Below are positions 35,816-46,937 of a stretch of DNA of 64,000 nt, piece after piece. Source of the stretch: an uncultured Candidatus Thioglobus sp. GTDB taxonomy: Bacteria; Pseudomonadota; Gammaproteobacteria; PS1; Thioglobaceae. The notes beneath the pieces were generated by a model, which was not told where the DNA came from, did not search any database, and worked only from the letters and a program-made list of their open reading frames with translations. Positions within the stretch are counted from its first letter, which is position 1. Each line of letters opens with the position of its first letter. A program made the translations under genes and the position numbers. Location of the stretch: NCBI GenBank assembly GCA_910595805.1, contig CAJVCK010000004.1, positions 1 through 64,000 of the forward strand. Reading direction: 5' to 3'.

Positions 35816-38182
35816 CTATGATTTCTTAGTGGTTTTCTTGGTGGTCTTTTTAGCTGCTTTCTTAGTGGTTTTCTTTTTACGCTTAGCAGTTTTAGATTTT
35901 ATTTTGCCAGCAATGGCTTTTTTACACTCTTCTAATGTGAGTTCGCCTGGCTCTTTGTCGCCAAATAGTTTGGCAATGGTAATATTCTTTTGACCTTTCC
36001 CGCGTTTCTTACCGTTCCAGATATAAGGACCAAAGCGACCATTGAGCACTTGTATTTCACTATCATCAAAGGTTTTAATGATGCGCTCAGCATCAAATTT
36101 TTCTTTGGCAGCAATCAGTTCAAGTGCTTTTTCAAGTGTGACTTCTTCAGGCATGTCTTCTTTTAAAGAAACATATTTCTTGCCGTATTGTATGTAGGGA
36201 CCAAAGCGACCATAGTTAGCCTTAATAACACCAAAATCGTCAGTTTCACCTACTGTACGAGGCATGTCAAACAACTCTAATGCTTCATCAAGGGTAATGG
36301 TCTCAATAACTAAATTGCCACGCAGTGAAGCGAAAGCCGGCTTATCCTCGTCATCTTTATGGCCGATTTGTGCGAAAGGGCCAAAGCGCCCAAAACGCAC
36401 GCTTACCGGTTTTCCACTCTTTGGATCAACACCAAGATCACGCATGCCATGTGTTTCTTCTCTAGAGATGTCATCTGCCGCTTCAATTTTTGCATGAAAA
36501 GGGCCGTAGAATTCTTTAACCACGCCTTGCCAAGCAACACCTTGATTAGCAATGGTGTCAAAATCGGTTTCTAAATTTGCTGTAAATTTGTAATCAACAA
36601 TATCACCAAAATGCTTAACCAAGAAATCAGTCAACAGATAAGCAACGCTAGTTGGGAAAAGTTTATTTTTCTCAGCGCCTGTATTTTCTGTTGGCTCCGA
36701 CTGTTCAACCTTGCCATTGTTGATCTCAATTAGCTGATACGTACGCTCTGCACCCTCGCGCGTCTCTTTAGAGACATAGTTTCTGTCTTGTACGGTTGAC
36801 ACCATAGTGGCAAAAGTAGATGGGCGACCAATACCCATTTCTTCAATCTTTTTTACTAATGAGGCCTCTGTATAACGCGGCTTAGCGCGCGAGAAACTTT
36901 CTCTCGCTGCAAAACTTGCCAAGGATAATTCGTCGCCCTGGCTTAAGTCAGGTAGCAGTTTATCATCTGATGACAGGTAATCATAAACACTTAAAAACCC
37001 TGGGAATACTAATATTTCACCATTCGATACAAAGTTTTCTTCGCGATTAGAAATGTTGGTTTTAATTTGTGTTCTTTGTAATTTTGCATCACTCATTTGT
37101 GAAGCTAGTGTGCGCTTGTAAATCAGTGCATATAATTTAGCTGCCTGGTCTTCCAAGCCATAAATCTCTGGCTTAGTTAAGTCTGTTGGTCGAATGGCCT
37201 CGTGCGCCTCTTGTGCACCCGCGTCTTTAGTCTTGTAACGTCTTGCTTCATGGTACTCAGCACCATACTTGGCAGTAATTTCTTTATGTGCTGCTGCAAT
37301 TGCTTCTTCAGACAATGTGAATGAGTCTGTTCTCATGTAAGTGATTGCGCCTTCTCGATATAAATTTTGCGCTAGTGTCATGGTTTGTTTAACTGAAAAA
37401 CCTAACTTCTGCGATGCTTCTTGCTGCAAGGTTGAGGTAATAAATGGTGCTTTTGGTGAACGCTTAGAGGGTTTTTTTTCAATACTAATAACGCTGAGTG
37501 TCGCGTCCAACAATGCGTTAGAAAACTCAAGCGCTTCATCTTTTGTTGCAAAGTCTTTATCAAGTTTTGCCTCAATTGGCTCGCCTGCATCGTTCACTAA
37601 ATCGGCTTTGATTTTAAAAGTGCTTTTGACCGTATGGTCGTTGATCTCTCTTTCTCTTTCTACGACTAAACGCACCACTGGAGATTGCACTCTACCTGCA
37701 GACTTTGCGCCTGAAACTTTTTTCCATAGGACGCCCGAGATTTCAAAACCCACCAAACGGTCAATAACGCGCCTGGCTTGTTGTGCATCAACAACATCAA
37801 AGTTAACCGTTTTTGGCTCTTGGATTGCTTTTGTAATTGCGCCTTTGGTAATCTCATGGAAAACAATTCTTGGCGTTTCTTTGGGTAAGTCGAGTGCTTC
37901 TAACAAATGCCAAGCAATTGCTTCTCCTTCGCGGTCCTCATCAGTTGCGAGATAGACTTGCTGGGATTTTTTGACTGCCTTTCTAAGATCGGAAACGACT
38001 TTTTTCTTGTCGTCGCTTATTTCATAATTGGGTTTGAAATTGTTCTCAATTTCAATGCCATTTTTCTTGGCCATATCGCGAATGTGGCCGATGCTAGACT
38101 TAACTTGGTAGTCTTTGCCTAAGAATTTTTCAATTGTTTTGGCTTTTGCAGGTGACTCAACAATGACAAGGTTTTTTGCCAT
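35816..38182 (-). CDS. topA: DNA topoisomerase I
   Basis: 788 residues. The Toprim domain starts NLVIVESPAKAKTIEKFLG with DEDREGEAIAWHL; the catalytic Tyr is in ITYMRTDSF. The C-terminal region consists of repeated GRFGP[FY]I-type modules (for example FGRFGPFAQIGHK, YGRFGPYIQYGKK, NGRFGPYIWNGKK) and a lysine-rich tail, instead of the tetracysteine zinc ribbons of E. coli TopA; only one Cys is seen in the C-terminal third. It relaxes negative supercoils. It shares one base with smg (TAATG). Confidence 0.95.
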   Translation of the reverse strand: MAKNLVIVESPAKAKTIEKFLGKDYQVKSSIGHIRDMAKKNGIEIENNFKPNYEISDDKKKVVSDLRKAVKKSQQVYLATDEDREGEAIAWHLLEALDLPKETPRIVFHEITKGAITKAIQEPKTVNFDVVDAQQARRVIDRLVGFEISGVLWKKVSGAKSAGRVQSPVVRLVVEREREINDHTVKSTFKIKADLVNDAGEPIEAKLDKDFATKDEALEFSNALLDATLSVISIEKKPSKRSPKAPFITSTLQQEASQKLGFSVKQTMTLAQNLYREGAITYMRTDSFTLSEEAIAAAHKEITAKYGAEYHEARRYKTKDAGAQEAHEAIRPTDLTKPEIYGLEDQAAKLYALIYKRTLASQMSDAKLQRTQIKTNISNREENFVSNGEILVFPGFLSVYDYLSSDDKLLPDLSQGDELSLASFAARESFSRAKPRYTEASLVKKIEEMGIGRPSTFATMVSTVQDRNYVSKETREGAERTYQLIEINNGKVEQSEPTENTGAEKNKLFPTSVAYLLTDFLVKHFGDIVDYKFTANLETDFDTIANQGVAWQGVVKEFYGPFHAKIEAADDISREETHGMRDLGVDPKSGKPVSVRFGRFGPFAQIGHKDDEDKPAFASLRGNLVIETITLDEALELFDMPRTVGETDDFGVIKANYGRFGPYIQYGKKYVSLKEDMPEEVTLEKALELIAAKEKFDAERIIKTFDDSEIQVLNGRFGPYIWNGKKRGKGQKNITIAKLFGDKEPGELTLEECKKAIAGKIKSKTAKRKKKTTKKAAKKTTKKTTKKS

Positions 38183-38670
38183 TACTGTAAAGTGTAGTTG
38201 TCATCAAGAAACACAATTGATTCTAGCCATTGAGCTGAGATTTCCTCATCATTACTGTTGCCTAACACCATCATGACAACCCACTTTAAGTCATCCAAAG
38301 ACACCACGGAATCGCCTAATGACATAATTTGATCAACAATCATTTCACGTTGATTGGCATCTATCTGCCCCATGTTTTCCATGAACAATAAAAAACCACG
38401 AGATTTTGTATCAAGCTTTAATTTTTCCGCATCACTATAGATGCGCATGCCGCCCCATGTGTTAGAAAACGGCTTAACACTGCCATCTTGCAAGGTGGCA
38501 ATATTTTCTAACCAACTGAGTGCTTTTTCAATGCGAACTGTTTCAAAACCAGCATCTGAAAGATGTGCCTTCAAGGCAATATCATCAATTTCATGAGATG
38601 AGTCTTGTTCTGCTTCTTCAAACAAATAATCAAACATATAAGTTAGTACATCAAGAATATTGTGTGTCAT
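38182..38670 (-). CDS. smg: Smg family protein (DUF494)
   Basis: 162 residues, N-terminal MFDYLFEEAEQD and the later SRGFLLFMENMGQID match the Smg/DUF494 family, acidic helical proteins found between dprA and topA in many gammaproteobacteria. No biochemical role is established. Here the same dprA-smg-topA order holds, with 7 bp to dprA and a 1-nt overlap with topA. Confidence 0.9.
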   Translation of the reverse strand: MTHNILDVLTYMFDYLFEEAEQDSSHEIDDIALKAHLSDAGFETVRIEKALSWLENIATLQDGSVKPFSNTWGGMRIYSDAEKLKLDTKSRGFLLFMENMGQIDANQREMIVDQIMSLGDSVVSLDDLKWVVMMVLGNSNDEEISAQWLESIVFLDDNYTLQ

Positions 38671-38677
38671 AAAAATC

Positions 38678-39766
38678 TCATTTAGTTAATAGATAACCAG
38701 AGCCACCAACCTTTGTCACCCTGTTTTCAAGCTCTAATAAAAGTAACTCTTGTGTAATGATTTGGGGACTTAGTCCGCTTTTTTCAACCATTTCGTCAAT
38801 ACTGATGGCCTCATAACTCAAGCATTTTAATAGCACAGAGGGGGTTTTGTCTACATCATTTGTATAAATAGACCTATTATTGTCTGACAATGGGGCCTCT
38901 AAATCTAGCGCTAGCTCGTCAATAATGTCCATAGTATTTTCAACTAATTTTGCACCTTGTTTGATTAATTGATGACACCCCTGAGATAAAGGATTATGGA
39001 TGGAACTTGGAATAGCAAATACTTCTTTACCTTGATCAGCAGCTAGTTTGGCAGTAATCATAGTGCCGCTTTTAATGCTAGCTTCAACCACCAAAGTGCC
39101 CAAACTCAAACCGCTAATAATTCGATTTCTCCTTGGGAAATTACTGGCCACTGGCGAGGTACCAATACAAAATTCAGAAACCAGTGCGCCCCTGGTTGAG
39201 ATCTGATGGGCGAGTGATTTATGTTTTGCTGGATAGATACGGTCAAGGCCTGTACCACAAACAGCAATTGTTTGTTGATTAGCCTCTAGGGCGCCAATAT
39301 GTGCGCTGGCATCAATGCCACTGGCCATGCCAGAAGTAATAACCAAACCAAGCTTTGACAAAGATTTAGCAAATTCATGGGCGTTTTGTTTACCAGCGGG
39401 TGTTGGGTTACGACTACCCACTATGCCAAGCTGCGGTTTAGATAAACAGGACGCATCACCTCGAATATAAAGCACAGGTGGTGGATCAGCAATGTCTTTG
39501 AGTTGTTCGGGATACTCATTATCAATCAAAGTCACAATGTGACAATCTTCTGACTTGGCCCAATCAAGGTCGGCCTGCACTATCGCAGTATCAAACTCTT
39601 CTAGATAATCGAGTGTTACTTGACGAAACAGCCCACAGGATTTACGTTCTGCAGTTGACGCTAAAAACACCTGCTCAGGTGTTTCGAAAATTTTGAGCGC
39701 TTTATAAAAAGTGCGCACACCTAAGTGTGGTGCTTTAAGCAACATTAGCCAATAAATTAAATCCAT
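38678..39766 (-). CDS. dprA: DNA processing protein DprA
   Basis: 362 residues. The Rossmann-like core is complete: LGIVGSRNPTPAGKQNA, ITSGMASGIDASAH, AVCGTGLDRIYPAKH and FPRRNRIISGLS. A C-terminal winged-helix (about 300-362) follows, as in gammaproteobacterial DprA. The protein loads RecA on incoming single-stranded DNA in natural transformation. Together with comF at 7166 it suggests at least remnants of competence. Confidence 0.95.
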   Translation of the reverse strand: MDLIYWLMLLKAPHLGVRTFYKALKIFETPEQVFLASTAERKSCGLFRQVTLDYLEEFDTAIVQADLDWAKSEDCHIVTLIDNEYPEQLKDIADPPPVLYIRGDASCLSKPQLGIVGSRNPTPAGKQNAHEFAKSLSKLGLVITSGMASGIDASAHIGALEANQQTIAVCGTGLDRIYPAKHKSLAHQISTRGALVSEFCIGTSPVASNFPRRNRIISGLSLGTLVVEASIKSGTMITAKLAADQGKEVFAIPSSIHNPLSQGCHQLIKQGAKLVENTMDIIDELALDLEAPLSDNNRSIYTNDVDKTPSVLLKCLSYEAISIDEMVEKSGLSPQIITQELLLLELENRVTKVGGSGYLLTK

Positions 39767-39843
39767 TTAAAAATCAGTTATTAGAGGTTTAACAGTTATT
39801 ATAAATTATCATACTTATTTACAAGCCGTATTGTGATTTATGG

Positions 39844-39861
39844 TAAAATTGCAAGATTTTA
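39844..39861. promoter_or_regulatory. Symmetric divergent -10 pair between dprA and rpmH
   Basis: TAAAAT (39844-39849), six bases, ATTTTA (39856-39861), the same design and spacing as at 6212 and 13971. The plus hexamer lies 29 bp before the rpmH ATG and would drive the ribosomal protein operon. TTTACA at 39818-39823 is 20 bp upstream of it, too far for a standard -35. Confidence 0.45.
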
Positions 39862-39878
39862 TCGGCTGATATTCTATT

Positions 39879-40019
39879 ATGAAACAGAAAAGAACCTTCC
39901 AACCTAGTGTTTTAAAACGCAAACGTACTCATGGCTTTAGATCAAGAATGAGCACTAAATCTGGCCGTGCGGTAATTAATGCTCGCAGAAGAAAAGGACG
40001 TAAGCGCTTAGCTGCTTAA
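39879..40019 (+). CDS. rpmH: 50S ribosomal protein L34
   Basis: 46 residues, translated directly from the sequence: begins [20 protein letters not shown] and ends [10 protein letters not shown]. The length and motif are invariant for L34. The stop codon directly abuts the rnpA start. It heads the rpmH-rnpA-yidD-yidC cluster. No dnaA lies upstream; the neighbour is divergent dprA. Confidence 0.97.
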   Translation: MKQKRTFQPSVLKRKRTHGFRSRMSTKSGRAVINARRRKGRKRLAA

Positions 40020-40361
40020 ATGTCTCAACGGCTGATGCGTGAGGCCAGAATCCTAAAACCCGGCGAATACTCTCAGATTTTTAAAGAGGGCAAACGGGCT
40101 AAGGGGAAATACTGGCAAATCATTGCAAAACCTATTCAAGATCCTAGACCACGTTTAGGTCTAGCGATTTCAAAAAAAGTAACGCGCCTAGCTGTTGATA
40201 GAAACCGATTCAAACGTATTGCTAGAGAAACGTTTAGATTGGCACAAGAACAGTTAGATAACTGGGGATTTGTAGTGATGGCTAGAAGATCTAAGCCCAC
40301 CCAAAGTCCGGAATTATCTGCCGAATTATTAGACTTATTTAAACAGGTGACAAAGAACTAA
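40020..40361 (+). CDS. rnpA: Ribonuclease P protein component
   Basis: 113 residues, basic. The RNR motif region AVDRNRFKRIARETFR is intact and the LGLAISKKVTR strand precedes it. It assists the RNase P RNA in 5' maturation of tRNAs. The RNA gene rnpB is not seen in the window. Position directly after rpmH is near-universal. Confidence 0.95.
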   Translation: MSQRLMREARILKPGEYSQIFKEGKRAKGKYWQIIAKPIQDPRPRLGLAISKKVTRLAVDRNRFKRIARETFRLAQEQLDNWGFVVMARRSKPTQSPELSAELLDLFKQVTKN

Positions 40362-40369
40362 TTTGAATT

Positions 40370-40594
40370 ATGCGTTATTTATTGCTTATTCCCATTAAAT
40401 TTTATCAGCTATTTATTAGCCCATTCTTGGGCGCTAATTGTCGTTTTAACCCAACCTGTTCACAATATTCTTACGATGCTGTAAAGGAGTTTGGCTTCTT
40501 TAAAGGCTTTATTCTAAGTGTCAAGCGTATTGGAAAATGTCACCCTTGGCATGATGGTGGCTTTGACCCAGTACCAAAAAAACATTCACATTAA
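40370..40594 (+). CDS. yidD: Membrane protein insertion efficiency factor YidD
   Basis: 74 residues. The signature is complete: [24 protein letters not shown] and [17 protein letters not shown], with the three conserved Cys. It is a small membrane-associated protein thought to assist YidC in inner-membrane insertion. It is 8 bp after rnpA and 16 bp before the yidC ATG. Confidence 0.94.
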   Translation: MRYLLLIPIKFYQLFISPFLGANCRFNPTCSQYSYDAVKEFGFFKGFILSVKRIGKCHPWHDGGFDPVPKKHSH

Positions 40595-40610
40595 AATTAA
40601 TCAACCTCTT

Positions 40611-42221
40611 ATGAACAATCAAAAATTATTTCTCGGTATTGCTATTTTCTTAACTGTTTTCCTGTTGTGGGACAAATGGCAAATCAAACACATTACTGAT
40701 GAAAATGGCAATGTTGTGCGCAAGTCTGAAATTACGCTCGATACTAATGCACAAAATACTGATGTGCCTATGATCAATACTGAAACACAAATTGACTTGC
40801 CAATTTCAAGTGTTGGTGAATCACATGGTTTTACTACAGTAAAAACTGACTTGCTCACATTAGAGATTAGCCATAAAGGCGGAACCATACAAAATACCAA
40901 TCTTAATGCCTACCCAGTTGAGATGGGCGGCGAAGAGAAGTTTCAACTTTTAAGCAATAAAACCAATGCGTTATTCCAAGCGCAAAGCGGCTTGGCGTCT
41001 CGTGATGGCCTTTTACCTACACATTTATCAAACTTCAAATCTGACAGCTCAAATTACGAACTAACTAGTGACACGCTAGTTGTGCCAATGACCTGGAAAA
41101 ACAAAAAGGGTATTGAAGTAACTAAAAATTTCCACTTCAAAAAAGGCAGCTACATTATTGAAGTTGATTATCAAATCAACAACAATTCTAATGAAGCAAT
41201 TCCAGCTAAGAGTTATGTTCGCCTTAGTCGAAATGCAATTGGTCAAGGCAATATGATGATGCCTACCTTCACTGGTGGTATTGTCTATGACAAATCTTCG
41301 CACACAGTTCAAAAAAATGAATTTGATGATTGGAATGAGTTTGAAAAGCAGCAATCAGTTGGTGGCTGGATGGCGATGGTGCAGCAGTATTTCATTGCAG
41401 CATGGATTCCAAATCAAAACAAAGAACAAGTATTTACAAAAAGTAACAACAATAACCTGTACAAGCTCACCAATGCCAACGAGCAAGTCAATATTGCTGC
41501 TGGCAATAGTGCAACTTTAAGCGCTAATCAACTTTATCTTGGTCCTAAGGAGTATGGCAACATTGAAGAAGTAGCCACTGGATTAAACTATACACTTGAT
41601 TATGGTTGGCTAGATATCTTAGCCGATCCATTGTCTTGGGGTATTCATAAGATTAACGACTTTATTGGCAGTTGGGGTTGGTCAATTATTATCATTACCA
41701 TCTTAATCAAATTGGCTTTTTACCCACTAAGTGAAAAATCATATCGCTCAATGGCTAAAATGAGACTGCTATCACCAAGGCTTGCCAAACTTAAAGAAAC
41801 CTATGGCGATGATAAGCAAAAAATGGGTCAAAAGACCATGGAGCTCTACAAAAAAGAAAAGGTCAACCCTGCTTCTGGTTGTTTGCCAATCTTGGTGCAA
41901 ATTCCAGTATTTATTGCCTTTTATTGGATGCTACTTGACACGGTTGAATTGCGTCATACGCCGTTTTGGTGGTTAACCGACCTGTCAGCACAAGACCCTT
42001 ATTACATCTTGCCTATTATTATGGGTGCATCTATGTTTGTACAACAAAAACTTAACCCGCCACCGCCTGATCCAATGCAAGCAAAAATTATGATGTCATT
42101 GCCATTTGTATTTACTATCTTCTTCTTATGGTTCCCATCAGGCTTAGTTCTTTACTGGGTGTTCAACAACATTCTATCGATTGCACAACAATGGACAATC
42201 AATAAACGCATTGGCAGCTAA
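40611..42221 (+). CDS. yidC: Membrane protein insertase YidC
   Basis: 536 residues from the ATG at 40611 (MNNQKLFLGIAIF), which gives the usual N-terminal membrane helix; the longer frame from 40518 overlaps yidD and is rejected. A large periplasmic domain (about 60-320) is followed by the conserved insertase core with LSEKSYRSMAKMRLLSPRL, GCLPILVQIPVFIAFYWML and WFPSGLVLYWVFNNILSI. It inserts inner-membrane proteins such as the AtpE c-subunit, alone or with Sec. Confidence 0.96.
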   Translation: MNNQKLFLGIAIFLTVFLLWDKWQIKHITDENGNVVRKSEITLDTNAQNTDVPMINTETQIDLPISSVGESHGFTTVKTDLLTLEISHKGGTIQNTNLNAYPVEMGGEEKFQLLSNKTNALFQAQSGLASRDGLLPTHLSNFKSDSSNYELTSDTLVVPMTWKNKKGIEVTKNFHFKKGSYIIEVDYQINNNSNEAIPAKSYVRLSRNAIGQGNMMMPTFTGGIVYDKSSHTVQKNEFDDWNEFEKQQSVGGWMAMVQQYFIAAWIPNQNKEQVFTKSNNNNLYKLTNANEQVNIAAGNSATLSANQLYLGPKEYGNIEEVATGLNYTLDYGWLDILADPLSWGIHKINDFIGSWGWSIIIITILIKLAFYPLSEKSYRSMAKMRLLSPRLAKLKETYGDDKQKMGQKTMELYKKEKVNPASGCLPILVQIPVFIAFYWMLLDTVELRHTPFWWLTDLSAQDPYYILPIIMGASMFVQQKLNPPPPDPMQAKIMMSLPFVFTIFFLWFPSGLVLYWVFNNILSIAQQWTINKRIGS

Positions 42222-43074
42222 CCTTTTAATCAAATCAGATGACTACCGGTATTGGCGAGATAAAAAACTTGCCAATGCACCAACCCAACTAGACGATTGT
42301 ATTATTGAAATACAAGATCCGTTTAAGCTCTCAAATACAGAAAAAAATAAAATTACTAGCCTTTGTCAAAAAGGTAATTTTGCATTATTTCAAATCCATT
42401 CTGTTGATCAATACAATGAGGCTATTATCAGTATCAATAATCAATTTGGGCTAAAGGACTTTGATCAACACTTGTTTGTTAAGACAGGTGGCTTGGCATA
42501 TATTACCCAAAGCAATAATAAAAACCAGGGTGAGTTTATACCCTATACTGATAAGAACTTAGGTTGGCATACGGATGGCTACTACAACGCAATAGAACAG
42601 CGTATTCGTGCGTTTTCATTATTTTGTGTCAATCCTGCAGCCGAGGGTGGAACGAACGAATGGATCGATCCACAAATGATTTATTTACTACTGCGTGAAG
42701 ACAACCCTGATATTGCTAAGGCATTAACACATCCGCATGTCATGAGCATTCCAGAACACAAAGTCAATGGAAAAGTCAGACGGGCAACATCAACAGGGCC
42801 TATTTTTTTTATTGACGAGCCCACTAACGAACTATCTATGCGCTACACACAGCGCAAAAAAAATATCAATTTTTTAGATTCGATTGAAATACGACAGGCA
42901 GTAGATTATTTAGACGCACTGCTAAGCACAACAACTGATCATCACTTTAAACACCTGATGCAATCTGGACAAGGATTTTTATGCAACAATGTCTTACACA
43001 AGCGCAATTCTTTTACTGATAATAACAATCCAAGATTACTACTCAGAGGGCGCTACTTTAATAGAATTGAATAG
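42211..43074 (+). CDS. TauD/TfdA-like Fe(II)/2-oxoglutarate dioxygenase
   Basis: About 287 residues. The metal triad start HTD lies in LGWHTDGYYN, and the distal His and the 2-oxoglutarate Arg are probably in the C-terminal NNVLHKRNSF and PRLLLRGRYFNR segments, matching the jelly-roll layout. The start is uncertain: no ATG exists near the N-terminus; the TTG at 42211 gives xAANLLIKSDDYRYWR and overlaps yidC by 11 nt, and a TTG at 42181 is also open. Substrate unknown; relatives oxidise small sulfonates or amino-acid-like compounds. It sits between yidC and ampD. Confidence 0.75.
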   Translation: MAANLLIKSDDYRYWRDKKLANAPTQLDDCIIEIQDPFKLSNTEKNKITSLCQKGNFALFQIHSVDQYNEAIISINNQFGLKDFDQHLFVKTGGLAYITQSNNKNQGEFIPYTDKNLGWHTDGYYNAIEQRIRAFSLFCVNPAAEGGTNEWIDPQMIYLLLREDNPDIAKALTHPHVMSIPEHKVNGKVRRATSTGPIFFIDEPTNELSMRYTQRKKNINFLDSIEIRQAVDYLDALLSTTTDHHFKHLMQSGQGFLCNNVLHKRNSFTDNNNPRLLLRGRYFNRIE

Positions 43075-43089
43075 GAATATAATAAACGC

Positions 43090-43608
43090 ATGATTATCAA
43101 TCATCTACTAGCGTCTGCCACACAAACTGCATCGGCTAATCACAATGAACGGCCTACTAATGATATTTCCTTAGTCGTTATTCACAATATTTCCTTGCCA
43201 CCAGGGGAATTTAACAATCATTATATTGAACAGTTTTTTACCAATCAGCTTGATATTGATTCACACCCCTACTTTAAAAACATTCAAGATTTAAAGGTTT
43301 CTGCTCATCTACTCATTAAACGTGATGGTTCAATTGTTCAGTTTGTGCCTTTTGATAAACGAGCTTGGCATGCTGGTATATCTAGCTTCAATGGACAAGA
43401 TAACTGCAATGACTTTTCGATCGGAATCGAACTAGAAGGCACTGACAATCGTAACTATGAAGCGGTACAATACCAATCATTAAAAGAAACATTAAGACTA
43501 TTAAAAAACCACTACCCGATACAAGATGTTGTTGGGCATAGTGACATATCACCTGGTAGAAAATCTGATCCAGGTGATGCATTTAATTGGGATGAAATAA
43601 AGGACTAG
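43090..43608 (+). CDS. ampD: N-acetylmuramoyl-L-alanine amidase AmpD (1,6-anhydro type)
   Basis: 172 residues, amidase_2 family. Zinc ligands are found in VVIHNISLPPG, in DVVGHSDISPGRKSDPG (His and Asp), with the Glu in SIGIELEG. No signal peptide, consistent with cytoplasmic AmpD, which cleaves anhydro-muropeptides during peptidoglycan recycling. The next gene, kdsC, starts 3 bp later. Confidence 0.92.
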   Translation: MIINHLLASATQTASANHNERPTNDISLVVIHNISLPPGEFNNHYIEQFFTNQLDIDSHPYFKNIQDLKVSAHLLIKRDGSIVQFVPFDKRAWHAGISSFNGQDNCNDFSIGIELEGTDNRNYEAVQYQSLKETLRLLKNHYPIQDVVGHSDISPGRKSDPGDAFNWDEIKD

Positions 43609-43611
43609 CCT

Positions 43612-44148
43612 ATGAAATTACTCAATAAATCTTATTTACGAGCTAAAAAAATTCAATTGATTATCTTTGATGTTGATGGCGTTCTAACCGATGGGGGCTT
43701 GTATTTTTCTGATGATGGACAGGAGTTTAAACGTTTTAATTCACTCGATGGTTTAGGTATAAAAATATTAAAAGACAACGGTATTGAGCCTGCTATCATT
43801 ACCGCTCGCACCTCTGCAACCGTTGAACACCGTATGAATAATTTAGGTATCGTACATTTCTACCAAGGTCAAGAAGACAAGGTAGTAGCATTTAATGACT
43901 TACTTAAAAAACTTAACTTAAATGCTGATCAAGTTGCTTATGTGGGTGATGATGTTATTGACTTGCCGGTAATGACTAAAGTAGGATTACCTATTTCTGT
44001 AGCAAATGCACATGATTTAGTCAAAGAAAAATCTTGTATAGTGACTAATAAAAAAGGCGGACATGGCGCAGTCAGAGAAGTTTGTGACTTTATCCTTAAA
44101 TCTCAGGACAAGTTTGATAGAGCCATGAAACCTTACTTAGATTTATAG
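43612..44148 (+). CDS. kdsC: 3-deoxy-D-manno-octulosonate 8-phosphate phosphatase KdsC
   Basis: 178 residues, HAD superfamily without a cap domain. Motif I IFDVDGVLTDGGLYF (nucleophile Asp), motif II ITART, and motif III/IV GDDVIDLPVM are intact. It releases phosphate from KDO-8-P in LPS inner-core synthesis. It closes the rpmH-to-kdsC plus-strand run and is followed by a bidirectional terminator. Confidence 0.94.
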   Translation: MKLLNKSYLRAKKIQLIIFDVDGVLTDGGLYFSDDGQEFKRFNSLDGLGIKILKDNGIEPAIITARTSATVEHRMNNLGIVHFYQGQEDKVVAFNDLLKKLNLNADQVAYVGDDVIDLPVMTKVGLPISVANAHDLVKEKSCIVTNKKGGHGAVREVCDFILKSQDKFDRAMKPYLDL

Positions 44149-44171
44149 TATTTAATACTGATATACATAAT

Positions 44172-44202
44172 AAAAACGCCCTCATATAGAGGGCGTTTTT
44201 AT
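44172..44202. terminator. Bidirectional terminator between kdsC and atpC
   Basis: A perfect stem ACGCCCTC / GAGGGCGT around ATATA, flanked by A5 on the left and T5 on the right. It serves convergent kdsC and the atp operon. Confidence 0.92.
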
Positions 44203-44229
44203 TATTCTGATTCTTGATTAAAAAGCTAT

Positions 44230-44646
44230 TTATAGCTTTTTACCTCGCATCTTGGAGATCATCTGAAGTTGTGCCATAGCTTCTGCTAACGCAGCCTGTG
44301 TTGTGCCAACATCATGGCCGCCATCTGAGTTAGCCATTGCTTCTTCAGCGCGTTGTTTTGCCTCTAATGCCTTAGATTCATCAAGATCATGTGCTCGAAT
44401 TGCCGTATCAGAAAAAATAGTTACTACATCGGGCTGAACTTCAACAATGCCACCTGAAACATAAATAGATTCAATTCCCTTTTCAGTTTCAACACGAACT
44501 TCACCTGGTTTTAATGTTGATAACAAGGCCACGTGTTTTGGGTAGATGCCCAATTCACCTGTTGATGCCGGTGCAAATACACAATTCGCATCACCTGAAT
44601 AAAGTGATTCTGTTGCGCTAACTACATCGACTCGAATACTTGACAT
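44230..44646 (-). CDS. atpC: ATP synthase epsilon chain
   Basis: 138 residues. The beta-sandwich N-terminus (RVDVVSATESLYSGDANCVFAP and GELGIYPKHVALLSTLKPGEV) and the two C-terminal helices match the F1 epsilon subunit, which couples rotation to catalysis and can inhibit ATP hydrolysis. Its start directly adjoins the atpD stop. Last gene of the operon. Confidence 0.96.
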   Translation of the reverse strand: MSSIRVDVVSATESLYSGDANCVFAPASTGELGIYPKHVALLSTLKPGEVRVETEKGIESIYVSGGIVEVQPDVVTIFSDTAIRAHDLDESKALEAKQRAEEAMANSDGGHDVGTTQAALAEAMAQLQMISKMRGKKL

Positions 44647-46928
<2,282 letters not shown>

Positions 46929-46937
46929 ATTATCTAC

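Noticed and set aside
37341..37955. 204-residue open frame on the plus strand
   Set aside because: It is antisense to the conserved Toprim and catalytic domains of topA, and the translation matches no protein pattern; a shadow frame.
39767..39878. Possible chromosome origin next to rpmH
   Set aside because: Only one weak DnaA-box-like sequence (TTATTTACA at 39816) is seen, and dnaA, dnaN and gyrB are absent; the neighbour is dprA.
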